NCBI RefSeq assembly: GCF_009725235.1
Contig: NZ_WJFC01000105.1
Coordinates: forward strand, 1-43,872
Origin: Scytonema sp. UIC 10036
GTDB taxonomy: Bacteria > Cyanobacteriota > Cyanobacteriia > Cyanobacteriales > Nostocaceae
Direction of reading: 5' to 3'
DNA: 43,872 nucleotides
In this document: positions 15,487-24,055 of the stretch, one piece after another
How positions within the stretch are numbered: position 1 is the stretch's first letter
Layout of the letters: each line of letters starts with the position of its first letter
Translations under genes and position numbers: made by a program
The notes under the pieces: model-generated
Database searches by the model: none
What the model was told of the DNA's origin: nothing
The model's input: only the letters and a program-made list of their open reading frames with translations

Positions 15487-18033
15487 ATGCCAGCAACATA
15501 TAAACTACCACCAGGGAAAACCAAGTTCTACCTGTATCTAATTGCTACAGGATTATTAGCTCATAGTTTTTTTCAATATGTCACCCCAGTAAAAGCTGAA
15601 GGTACAAATGCGGGTCAATCTATTAGCAATACGGCAACTGCTACCTATGAAGACCCCAATAATCCCGGAACAACAATTAACACAACTTCTAACACAGTGG
15701 TTGTCACCGTCGCCGAAGTTGCGGGTGTTACCGTAACGGGTTCCGGTACTTCATTTAAAACCGACCAAAACACAGATGGAAAAATTGGTGTAGGGGACAC
15801 CATTTATTACACCTACAACGTCACTAACGTCGGTAACGATCCTACCCAATTCCGCATTCCCGACCAACCTACAGTTACGGGACCCGGACAACTTGATGGG
15901 GCTGTACAAATCAGCTACGATGGCGGTAAAACTTGGACAGATGTTGTCCCTGGTGGAACCCTAACTAACTCAATTCCACCTGGCGGTTCTGTTTTAGTGC
16001 AGGTTCCTGTTAAAGTTGCTGATGGTGCAACAAGCGGAAGCACCATATCTGTCAAGTTAGGCGATACCCCCAGCGATGCTCAAAACCAGCCACGGAGTGA
16101 AAATGGCGGTGACCTCTATACTGTAGATAATCCTGATGGTACACAAGGTGAAGTTAATGGTGTACCTGTAAATGGTACCCGTGAAGCAAGCGCCACACAG
16201 CAAGTCACGGTGGATTCAAACCTAAAAAATTACACTCTTGCAACAATCCTCAAAACCCGCAGCAGTCAAACAAGTGCTGGTGTCATTGGTCCCGGAGGCG
16301 ATACTCTTAGCTACGAGTTAAGCTTGCGAGTTGAAAACAACGAGCCCACAGGTAATGGTATCAGCCCCGCTCCTCTGAATGGTACAGAGATTCCCGGTTT
16401 AACAGGTTCCAACATTTTAGTGTCTGATGCCATTCCAGCAGGTACCAAATTGACGAGTGCTAAAGCTCCTGCAGGATGGCAGATTGTTTATACGAGTTCC
16501 GACACCTCATCGGACGCTAACCAGGCAACTTGGACAACCACTGCACCCTCAGATTTAGCAACAGTCAAAAGGATTGGTTTTGTAAGAACTGAAAGTATTG
16601 CCCCAGGTACGACAGTTACGGGCTTCCAAATCATTGTTGAAGTTCTTGGTACGCCTGAATCTGTCTTAATTGCTAATATTGCCCAATTGTTTGGTAAAAC
16701 TCCTGGAGGAGCGCCTGTTTACGATGAATCAGGCGACCAAAACCCCAGTAATTTTGATGGTTCCAATCCCCCCACTGGTACGGATACCAACGGCGATAAA
16801 ATTCCCGATACCCTTCCTCCAGATAGCGTTGATGATGGTTTTATCCCTCCCACAGATTCCAATAACAACGGTATTCCTGATAAGTTAGAACAAATTGGCA
16901 CTGATACCAATAACAATAATAGTGCTACTGGCCCTGGTGGTGAGGCAAATATTGTCACCCTGACTGCTGGGGGAGGTGTTTCTGTCTTAAACGGACCGAA
17001 GGATGCACCAGATGCTGTTGCTGAGAACGATAACAATAAAGACTTCACCAACAAATCTTCACTAGTCCCTGCAGGTACAGTTCCCGGAACATCAATCGAT
17101 CCAGATGGAGTTAGTTTTACCAACACTCTCAAAAATACTGGTACGGGTAGTAGTAACATCTCCCTGATTCCAACAACTCCTACAAATGTAGACGACTTAC
17201 CTGTAAATACACTCGTAACCATCAGTTACGACAGTTTATCTGCAACTTATAAATATGATGGGACAAATTTCGTCTTCCAGTCAGGGCAAGGAAAGGTTGA
17301 CAATCAAGACATTAGTGCTACAAATCCCATCCGAATTAATAATATTGCTGCTAATGCAACAGCCAATTATGGTGTGGAAGTCAATTTGCCTTCTGGGACT
17401 CGACTTTCTACAGATATCAATCGTGGCTTCCCAGTTCCCATAACAGCATATATTGAGAACAACGAAACAGCAGGATTCCAAAAAGGCGAACCCAGTAATA
17501 TCACCATTGACCGTGTCTACACTGGCTTCTTGAAGATGGTGAAACTGTCGCGCGTATTGCAAGGAACAGGTCCCGCAGTAAGAACCGGTCAGGATAACTT
17601 TGAGACAACACCTGGTATTGGGGATGTTCCCGATGATGTACCCAGAACCCCCGCTTCAGGAAACATCATTGAGTACCAAATTAGATACAAAAACATTTCT
17701 GAACCTCAATCCGGTACTGGTAACATCGTCTTAAATGCAGGCAAAGTCATTATTACTGAAGATGGTACCACTTGGGATGGTACAAAAGGTAACAACTGGG
17801 CTCTAGATAACGATAACAACAGCATCATAGATACGAGCCATGTTGCTGGTTCCGCAAAAGATTCTGGTGCTGCAACGATCGCATTCTTTAAAGGTAAACC
17901 AGCAACAACCTCTACAGGTGACCAAACCGGGACAACTATTAATGATGACGTGACCAAATACGTAGATACCGTCACTGACACGGTGACACCCGGACAGGAA
18001 AGAACATTTACCTTCCAACGCAAAGTGAATTGA
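15487..18033 (+). CDS. Secreted DUF11-type repeat protein with calcium-loop-like linker
   Basis: The 848-residue product starts with a signal peptide: basic residues, then YLYLIATGLLAHSFFQYV, then a VKA-EG cleavage site near residue 37. The rest is beta-rich, with DUF11/conserved-repeat-like modules such as DTIYYTYNVTNVGNDPTQF and repeated ISNTATATYEDPNNPGT-type strands. Around 430-470 lie DTNGDKIPD and DSNNNGIPD, which look like the Asp/Asn calcium-binding loops of thrombospondin type-3 or dockerin-like repeats. It is the first gene of the surface operon. Similar proteins in cyanobacteria are exported and uncharacterised. A structural or adhesive role outside the inner membrane is inferred. 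No anchor motif was found, so it may be bound by the beta-barrel encoded downstream. Confidence 0.8.
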   Translation: MPATYKLPPGKTKFYLYLIATGLLAHSFFQYVTPVKAEGTNAGQSISNTATATYEDPNNPGTTINTTSNTVVVTVAEVAGVTVTGSGTSFKTDQNTDGKIGVGDTIYYTYNVTNVGNDPTQFRIPDQPTVTGPGQLDGAVQISYDGGKTWTDVVPGGTLTNSIPPGGSVLVQVPVKVADGATSGSTISVKLGDTPSDAQNQPRSENGGDLYTVDNPDGTQGEVNGVPVNGTREASATQQVTVDSNLKNYTLATILKTRSSQTSAGVIGPGGDTLSYELSLRVENNEPTGNGISPAPLNGTEIPGLTGSNILVSDAIPAGTKLTSAKAPAGWQIVYTSSDTSSDANQATWTTTAPSDLATVKRIGFVRTESIAPGTTVTGFQIIVEVLGTPESVLIANIAQLFGKTPGGAPVYDESGDQNPSNFDGSNPPTGTDTNGDKIPDTLPPDSVDDGFIPPTDSNNNGIPDKLEQIGTDTNNNNSATGPGGEANIVTLTAGGGVSVLNGPKDAPDAVAENDNNKDFTNKSSLVPAGTVPGTSIDPDGVSFTNTLKNTGTGSSNISLIPTTPTNVDDLPVNTLVTISYDSLSATYKYDGTNFVFQSGQGKVDNQDISATNPIRINNIAANATANYGVEVNLPSGTRLSTDINRGFPVPITAYIENNETAGFQKGEPSNITIDRVYTGFLKMVKLSRVLQGTGPAVRTGQDNFETTPGIGDVPDDVPRTPASGNIIEYQIRYKNISEPQSGTGNIVLNAGKVIITEDGTTWDGTKGNNWALDNDNNSIIDTSHVAGSAKDSGAATIAFFKGKPATTSTGDQTGTTINDDVTKYVDTVTDTVTPGQERTFTFQRKVN

Positions 18034-18181
18034 TTTTGGATTTTGGATTTTGGATTTTGGATTGGCTCGTTCCTAGGCTCAGCCTGGGAACGCATTCCGA
18101 GAGGCTCTGCCTCCTATACCAGGATAACTTGAGGCAGAGCCTCTAAACAAGCATTCCCAGGCTGAGCCTGGGAACGAGGAA
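18034..18181. repeat. TTTTGGA tandem repeats plus large nested palindrome
   Basis: Four TTTTGGAT-type heptads follow the stop codon. A palindrome of about 118 bases comes next: outer arms CTCGTTCCTAGGCTCAGCCT and AGGCTGAGCCTGGGAACGAG, inner arms GAGGCTCTGCCTC and GAGGCAGAGCCTC. It is one of the most complete copies of this family in the window and could slow or stop transcription within the operon. Confidence 0.8.
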
Positions 18182-18216
18182 GTCCTCATTCCCTACCCCC
18201 TACCGGAGATTTTCAT

Positions 18217-18771
18217 ATGAAGGATTTTGTACTAGCAACTGTAGGAGCAATCGCATTGTTAGCGACTGTTCCTGTTTTGAATCAAACAAAATTTGGGTTA
18301 GAAACAGCCATTGCTCAAAACACGCAAACAAAGGGACAAGTGCAGTTGCGCTTGGAAGTAGAAAAGAGAGTTGTCCAGCAAGTACAGGGCAAGCAAACCT
18401 CAACTTGGCAACCATTGCAAGGAAAGGCTTTGGTAGAACCGGGAAATATCTTGCGCTACACCGTCACAGCTGACAACAACAGCAATGGGAATGTCAAAAA
18501 CCTTATTATCAATCAACCCATTCCCTTAGGAACCGTGTATGTACTGAATTCCGCTACCAGCAATGTTAACAATGAAGCCAAAATTACTTACAGCATTGAT
18601 GGAGGACGAAGTTATGTAGAAAGCCCTAGCGTCAAAGTTGCCCTTGCCAACGGTAAAGTTGAAACAAAACCCGCACCAGTCACAATGTATACCCATATTC
18701 GTTGGAAGTTTGGGTCATCAATTCCCGCCAAGGGAAGTGTCAAAGGAATTTATCAAGTCAAGGTGCGATGA
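18217..18771 (+). CDS. Small secreted DUF11-like protein
   Basis: The 184 residues have a signal peptide (MKDFVLATVGAIALLATVPV, cleavage probably after AIAQ near 36). A single DUF11-like domain follows: VEPGNILRYTVTADNNSNGN, IINQPIPLGTVYV, ITYSIDGGRSYVESP. This domain layout covers the whole mature protein. A good ribosome site (GGAG, 18205-18208) supports the ATG. It sits between two larger DUF11 genes, only six bases before the next start, so it is probably co-translated. Function unknown; a periplasmic or surface subunit is inferred. Confidence 0.8.
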   Translation: MKDFVLATVGAIALLATVPVLNQTKFGLETAIAQNTQTKGQVQLRLEVEKRVVQQVQGKQTSTWQPLQGKALVEPGNILRYTVTADNNSNGNVKNLIINQPIPLGTVYVLNSATSNVNNEAKITYSIDGGRSYVESPSVKVALANGKVETKPAPVTMYTHIRWKFGSSIPAKGSVKGIYQVKVR

Positions 18772-18777
18772 AGAATT

Positions 18778-20343
18778 ATGGAAATTGAACCGCACCCCAT
18801 AGCAGATGAACGCAGACGAACGCATTTTATCGGCGTGTGTCTGCGTGCATCTGCGGTTATAAATAAGAAACATTGGTTTGGATGGTTCGCGATCGCAGTT
18901 CCTACTGCCTACATATTATGCAACCCGATAACTGCACTCGCCCAGACAAAGAACCTCATTAATCAAGCGACATATACTTATACAGATTCTAATACCAATT
19001 CTCAATTTCAAGGTATTTCCAGCCAAATTGATATTAAACCGATTCAATTAATTGACCCCCAAGGGAGAATTTTAGGCTGTAACGGACAGCCACTCTCTGA
19101 TTACAACGGTTTTTCTGTTGGTTTGTACGAAACTAACTCCAACGATCCAACGGGAACAGAATTAGGAAGATTGGTTTCTCTGACTCCCACAGAGTTACCC
19201 GATATTCCCAATAATGCTGTTGCTAGAGGGGTACAACCAAATACCACCAACAACAATCCTTTTGTACTTACAAATTCTTCTGAGGGAAAATATAACTTTT
19301 TACTCGATCCTAGCAAGGGTCAAGTCACTCCAGGGAAAACTTATATTTTAGTAGTCAATCCCCCAGAAAATTCTATCTACTCCCAACGGCGAATCAAAAT
19401 TTCCATTCTTGAAAGTGCTGCGAATACCCAAAACAATGTTGTTCGCTATCTTGCAGCTTCCTTAGATGGTCAGCCTATTAGCATCACAGGAGAAACCAGT
19501 TATCAAGGAACTGTGGTTTTGATTCCCAATGCCGAACTTGTGGGACTCAATTTGTTTGCTTTTGAGTTTGATGTAGGAATGTGTCAAACACAACAAGTAC
19601 AAATTATTAAAACAGGCGATCGCGCAACGGCAGAACCCGGTGATACCGTCATTTACCGCTTGTCTGTCAAGAACAAGAGCGATGCTGCACTCAACGAATT
19701 AGTCATTACCGATACCTTACCTCTAGGATTTACCTTTATTTCCAAATCCGTGCGAGGTGAGTTTGATCGTCAAGCCGTAACGGTGACAGTGGAAGGACAA
19801 GGTGCAACGGTGAGATTGCGAACCTCAATCCCCATTCCTCCTAACAAAGTACTTAATATTGCCTATGCTGCTCAACTCTCACCCGATTCTGTACGTGGTT
19901 CGGGTCGAAATTCGGCGATCGTTAACGCCCAACGAGTTGATAACAATTTTGCGGTTAAAGATGGTCCTGCAACCCATCAATTAAAAGTCCGACCGGGAAT
20001 TGTGTCTGACTGCGGCACAATTATTGGTCGCGTCTTTGTCGATAAGAACTTTGATGGCGAACAGCAAACAGGAGAACCAGGAGTTCCCAATGCGGTTATC
20101 TTCCTAGAAGATGGCAACCGTATAACTACGGATGTTAATGGTTTATTTTCTGTTGCCAATGTCCTACCAGGAAATCACACTGGAGTCCTAGACCTCAGCA
20201 GCCTTTCTGGTTATACTTTAGCTCCCAATCTTTACTTCCGCGAACGTAACAGCCAATCTCGCCTGGTGCGCTTAGAACCAGGTGGAATGGTACGAATGAA
20301 CTTCGCAGTCACTCCAGCCTTCCATGAGGAGGTCGAAAAATGA
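18778..20343 (+). CDS. Secreted DUF11 plus SdrD-B-like domain protein with repeat-encoded N-terminus
   Basis: The 521-residue frame has a hydrophobic signal segment (GWFAIAVPTAYILCNPITAL, ending ALAQ near 61). A DUF11 domain lies at about 285-405 (ATAEPGDTVIYRLSVKNKSD, ITDTLPLGFTFIS). A C-terminal SdrD-B/Cna-B-like domain lies at about 415-500 (GRVFVDKNFDGEQQTGEPGV, ITTDVNGLFSVANVLPG). Residues before the signal segment are encoded by an inverted repeat, so the natural start may be GTG 18835, giving MCLRASAVINKKHWFGW. The stop overlaps the next ATG (ATGA at 20340), indicating coupling to the outer-membrane barrel gene. Together with its neighbours it probably builds a surface structure. Confidence 0.8.
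   Translation: MEIEPHPIADERRRTHFIGVCLRASAVINKKHWFGWFAIAVPTAYILCNPITALAQTKNLINQATYTYTDSNTNSQFQGISSQIDIKPIQLIDPQGRILGCNGQPLSDYNGFSVGLYETNSNDPTGTELGRLVSLTPTELPDIPNNAVARGVQPNTTNNNPFVLTNSSEGKYNFLLDPSKGQVTPGKTYILVVNPPENSIYSQRRIKISILESAANTQNNVVRYLAASLDGQPISITGETSYQGTVVLIPNAELVGLNLFAFEFDVGMCQTQQVQIIKTGDRATAEPGDTVIYRLSVKNKSDAALNELVITDTLPLGFTFISKSVRGEFDRQAVTVTVEGQGATVRLRTSIPIPPNKVLNIAYAAQLSPDSVRGSGRNSAIVNAQRVDNNFAVKDGPATHQLKVRPGIVSDCGTIIGRVFVDKNFDGEQQTGEPGVPNAVIFLEDGNRITTDVNGLFSVANVLPGNHTGVLDLSSLSGYTLAPNLYFRERNSQSRLVRLEPGGMVRMNFAVTPAFHEEVEK
18802..18854. repeat. Inverted GCAGATGAACGCAGAC-type repeat inside a coding start
   Basis: Left arm 18802-18823 and right arm 18833-18854 are 22 bases each and complementary apart from a few mismatches, with a nine-base loop. 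The unit resembles dispersed intergenic repeats of cyanobacteria. It lies within the first 26 codons of the 521-residue gene and could fold over the alternative GTG start. Confidence 0.75.
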
Positions 20344-20606
20344 AAAGACTGCGTTATGTAAATGTTTTCAATTTAACAGGACTTACGGAATTTCAACAGT
20401 ATTATGGGGATTTTCGGCGTTGTTTTTACCCCACCCTAACCCTCCCCTTTCCAAGGGGAGGGAACTGGAAATCTAGTTTCCTCCCTTTCCAAGGGAACTG
20501 GAAATCTCAATCTAGTTTCCCCCCTTTCCAAGGGGGGACTAAGGGGGGTAGTAGCTTACAAAGGGGGGCTATGTGTAAGTCCTATTTAAAGTTAATGGTG
20601 TTGTAG
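20340..20606 (+). pseudogene. Detached 5' end of the outer-membrane barrel gene
   Basis: The frame opens with an ATG overlapping the upstream stop (ATGA) and encodes MKRLRYVNVFNLT before entering a MITE-like insertion. The remaining residues are translated repeat DNA. Removing 20378-20583 joins codon 12 to the frame of the barrel gene and yields a signal-like start continuing FKVNGVVAGASLVFYPI. This short frame is therefore the separated start of the next gene, not an independent gene. Confidence 0.7.
20378..20583. mobile_element. MITE-like insertion with AGGACTTAC / GTAAGTCCT ends
   Basis: The 206-bp element has perfect 9-bp terminal inverted repeats (20378-20386 and 20575-20583). It is internally built from C-rich and G-rich blocks (CCCTTTCCAAGGGG) with a repeated GGAACTGGAAATCT motif. 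AGGACTTACG ends are typical of small non-autonomous elements in Nostocales. TTTAA flanks both sides but offset, so a target duplication is uncertain. It encodes nothing and introduces stops into the host gene. Confidence 0.75.
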
Positions 20607-20635
20607 CAGGAGCAAGTCTTGTTTTCTATCCTATT

Positions 20636-23600
20636 ATGTTAAAGCACAAACATCCCTCCCCCATCTCCCCCTCCCCCTCTCGACATCTTCCCTATCTTCC
20701 ATCAAAATCCTCACTCCACTCCGATGCTGTCCTTGATATTCCGGCGACAATGGTGGTTTTGCAGTTTTCTGTGGATGTGACTGTGGAATTGCGGGTGAAT
20801 GGTGAGTTGGTAGATTCTTCTTCAGTCGGTCGTACAGAAACCGATCCAACCACCAATTTAGTTACACAAACATGGTACGGTGTTTCTTTAAAGGAAGGGC
20901 AAAATACCATCACAGCCACTGCCATTGGTGCTCAGGAATCTACAGCAACTATAGAAGTACAAGTTAAGGGAGCGCCAACTCAGATAAAATTAGAGACGGT
21001 AGAATCAAGAATTCCTGCAGATGGACGTTCTACGGCTACAATCCGGGGTCAATTGCTTGATGCCAATGGGAACCTCTCGAACCGTGATGCTGTTGTTACT
21101 TTAGTCTCAACAGTTGGTGAGTTCATTGGTGCTGACAACAAATCAGATCAACCGGGATTTCAGGTACAAGCACGGGGTGGAGAATTTACAGCGACTCTGA
21201 AGTCTGGGTTAAAGGCGCAGACGGTACAAATTTTAGCGAAAGCTGGGGAGTTGGAAGCATATACCCAGTTGCAATTTGAGACTTCACTGCGTCCGAGTAT
21301 TGCCACTGGGGTTGTGGATATACGTTTGGGTGCGAGGGGTACGGATTATTACGGAAGGTTCCGTGATTTTCTACCTGCCGATAAAGATAACAGTACTCAA
21401 TTAAGTATTCGTTCTGCCGTGTTTGCAACCGGGGCAGTAGGAGAATGGTTATTTACTGGTGCTTATAATAGCGATCGCGCCCTAAATGAAGATTGTAACT
21501 GCGACAACCGTCTGTTTAGATCCTATCAATTTAGCGAGCAAGCCTATCCAGTTTATGGTGATAGTTCTCAAACTGAGGTCTTGACGCCTTCAGTTGATAG
21601 CGTTTACCTGCGGTTTGAGCGATCGCCACGTATCCCCAATGCTAACCCTGACTATGCCATGTGGGGTGACTACAACACCGAGGAATTTGCCCGTTCTTCC
21701 CAACAATTTACCGCTACAACACGTCAGCTTCACGGTTTTAAAGCAAATTATAACGTAGGAAATCTTCAAGTTACGGGTTTTTACGGAAACAACGTTGAAG
21801 GATTTCAACGGGATACCTTACCCCCCGATGGGACAAGCGGTTATTACTTCCTTTCCAGAAGATTGCTCGTTCCAGGTAGCGAAAACGTCTTTATAGAATT
21901 AGAAGAACTCAACCGGCCCGGTACTGTGTTGGAACGCAAACAGCTTTCCAGAGGTCCCGACTACGAAATCGACTACGATCGCGGGACATTATTATTCCGC
22001 CAACCCGTCCTGCGTACAGATGTAGACAACACGGGACAAGTTCTCGTCCGCCGGATTGTAGCCACCTATCAATATGATAGCCAAGACAGTAAAAGCAACA
22101 TTTTCGCAGGTCGCCTGCAATATCACTTGTCTCGCGAAATCAATCGGGAAAGTTGGGTAGGAACAAGCTACGTTAGAGAAAACCAGGGAGTGCGGGATTT
22201 TGAACTTTACGGTGCGGATGCACAAATTTCTCTAGGTAGTAAAGGCAAGTTGATTGCAGAATACGCACACTCTACCAATGATACAGATGTCGTTGGAAAA
22301 GTCAGCGGTTCTGCGGCACGTGTGGAAGCGCAAGGACAAATTACCAGGGGTCTGTTTGGACGTGCTTATTATCGTTTTGCCGATACGGGATTTGCCAACA
22401 ACGCCACCACTAGCTTTGTTCCCGGTCAAACTCGATATGGCGCACAACTCACAAGCCAGGTTTCTCAAAGTACCAATTTGCGGGTACAATACGACCATGA
22501 GGATAACTTTGGCATCGCTCCCCGACCCTTGGATACTTTTGAGGAACTGTTCTCCCCAAGAACTGAAGCAATCCCAGGGAGTAAAGTAGATAATTCCCTA
22601 ACAACCATTTCTGCGGGAATTCAGCAACGCATAGGCAAAGCCACTGTTGATGTGGATTGGTTGCATCGCAATCGCAAAGACCGCATGGTCGTTGGTGACC
22701 AGAATACCACATCCGACCAGTTGCGATCGCGCCTGACTGTACCCATAGCAAAAAACCTCACCTTCTTAGCACAGAACGAACTGACATTATCCTCAGACAC
22801 CGATACTGTTTATCCAGACAGGACTCTTTTGGGGTTAAATTGGGCTGTGACTCCCGGCGTGAATGTGAGTTTAACCCAACAGTTTTACACTCGCGGTCAG
22901 TTTGAAGATAACTCCATCACCAACTTGAGTATTAACGGCGAACACAAACTTGGGAAAGATACCACCCTTACAGGACGATACTCCATATTAGGTGGTGCTA
23001 ATGAAGTGACCATGCAAGGTGCGATCGGATTAAACCATCGCTGGACGATTTCCCCAGGATTGCGGTTAAACCTGGCTTACGAACACGTTTTTGGTGACTT
23101 CTTTGGTCGTAACGGGGCGGGAGTGCAATATGCTCAACCCTTCGCAGTCGGTCAAAGTGCATCCGCCTTGGGGCTGTCAAGCGGCGATAGCTACAGCGTT
23201 GGTTTGGAATATACCGACAATCCCAAATTCCAAGCAAGCGCCCGGTACGAACACCGCACCTCCAGTAGCGGTTCCAACACCGTCATTTCCGCAGCAGCAG
23301 CAGGTAAACTTTCCCCCGCACTGACAGCACTCGTCCGCTATCAACAAGCAAATTCCGCCAATCAAAAATTAATAGGGTTGGGAGACACAGCCAATTTGAG
23401 ACTTGGTTTAGCCTATCGTGACCCCAACAACGACAAATTTAATGCTTTGTTGCGTTACGAATATCGTAAAAATCCATCAACAATTCCCGACTCAATTCTT
23501 TTAGGAAGCGGTACGGGAGCGGAAGACCACACCTTTGCTGCAGAAGCGATATACGCACCCAACTGGAGATGGGAATTTTACGGAAAGTATGCTCTTCGCA

Positions 23601-24055
23601 ACAGTACTTCTTACCTAGCCCAGGATTTGATTGGGACGACGACAACAAACCTAGCACAGCTGCGAGCTACTTACCGATTGGGCTATAGTATGGACTTGGT
23701 AGGAGAGACTCGTTGGATTCATCAAAACGATTATACCGAAACGGGCTTTGTGATAGAAACAGGCTATTACTTGACCCCCAACTTGCGATTATCTGCGGGT
23801 TACGTATTTGGCAATATTGATGACCGCGATTTCTCTGGAACTCGAAGTGCAGGAGGTCCTTATTTGGGTTTAACCTTGAAGTTGAACGAACTCTTTGATG
23901 GTTTTGGCTTGCAAAAAGTTCCTCCTCGCCAAGATAAAGAATCTACAGTGCAAACCGTTGTAAACAAGCTGAAGAAAGCAAAAGCGGGAACAGTACAAAC
24001 CTTTGTGGAGAAGCTGAAGAAATCAAAAGCGGGAATGGTGGGGAGAAAAAAATGA
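20636..24055 (+). CDS. Large outer-membrane beta-barrel protein with invasin-like domain (5' end displaced)
   Basis: The 1139 residues include an Ig-like (Big-1/invasin-type) domain near 110-215 (IPADGRSTATIRGQLLDANG). A barrel-like region from about 250 to 1095 follows, rich in alternating strands such as YYGRFRDFLPA, SARYEHRTSSSG and LRLSAGYVFGN. It resembles a cyanobacterial family often annotated as TonB-dependent receptor, but no TonB box or plug was recognised. After the last strand there is an unusual basic tail holding two copies of TVQT-x-V-x-KLKK-x-KAG. The ATG at 20636 is only the first Met left after a MITE split the gene. The frame is open back to 20579 and the true start is probably 20340. 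Without that start no signal peptide is made, so the protein may not reach the outer membrane. Confidence 0.8.
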   Translation: MLKHKHPSPISPSPSRHLPYLPSKSSLHSDAVLDIPATMVVLQFSVDVTVELRVNGELVDSSSVGRTETDPTTNLVTQTWYGVSLKEGQNTITATAIGAQESTATIEVQVKGAPTQIKLETVESRIPADGRSTATIRGQLLDANGNLSNRDAVVTLVSTVGEFIGADNKSDQPGFQVQARGGEFTATLKSGLKAQTVQILAKAGELEAYTQLQFETSLRPSIATGVVDIRLGARGTDYYGRFRDFLPADKDNSTQLSIRSAVFATGAVGEWLFTGAYNSDRALNEDCNCDNRLFRSYQFSEQAYPVYGDSSQTEVLTPSVDSVYLRFERSPRIPNANPDYAMWGDYNTEEFARSSQQFTATTRQLHGFKANYNVGNLQVTGFYGNNVEGFQRDTLPPDGTSGYYFLSRRLLVPGSENVFIELEELNRPGTVLERKQLSRGPDYEIDYDRGTLLFRQPVLRTDVDNTGQVLVRRIVATYQYDSQDSKSNIFAGRLQYHLSREINRESWVGTSYVRENQGVRDFELYGADAQISLGSKGKLIAEYAHSTNDTDVVGKVSGSAARVEAQGQITRGLFGRAYYRFADTGFANNATTSFVPGQTRYGAQLTSQVSQSTNLRVQYDHEDNFGIAPRPLDTFEELFSPRTEAIPGSKVDNSLTTISAGIQQRIGKATVDVDWLHRNRKDRMVVGDQNTTSDQLRSRLTVPIAKNLTFLAQNELTLSSDTDTVYPDRTLLGLNWAVTPGVNVSLTQQFYTRGQFEDNSITNLSINGEHKLGKDTTLTGRYSILGGANEVTMQGAIGLNHRWTISPGLRLNLAYEHVFGDFFGRNGAGVQYAQPFAVGQSASALGLSSGDSYSVGLEYTDNPKFQASARYEHRTSSSGSNTVISAAAAGKLSPALTALVRYQQANSANQKLIGLGDTANLRLGLAYRDPNNDKFNALLRYEYRKNPSTIPDSILLGSGTGAEDHTFAAEAIYAPNWRWEFYGKYALRNSTSYLAQDLIGTTTTNLAQLRATYRLGYSMDLVGETRWIHQNDYTETGFVIETGYYLTPNLRLSAGYVFGNIDDRDFSGTRSAGGPYLGLTLKLNELFDGFGLQKVPPRQDKESTVQTVVNKLKKAKAGTVQTFVEKLKKSKAGMVGRKK

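Noticed and set aside
16719..17222. 167-codon open frame on the minus strand within the first DUF11 gene
   Set aside because: It lies wholly opposite a convincing secreted-protein gene and has a valine/leucine/proline-rich composition expected from the antisense of such sequence.
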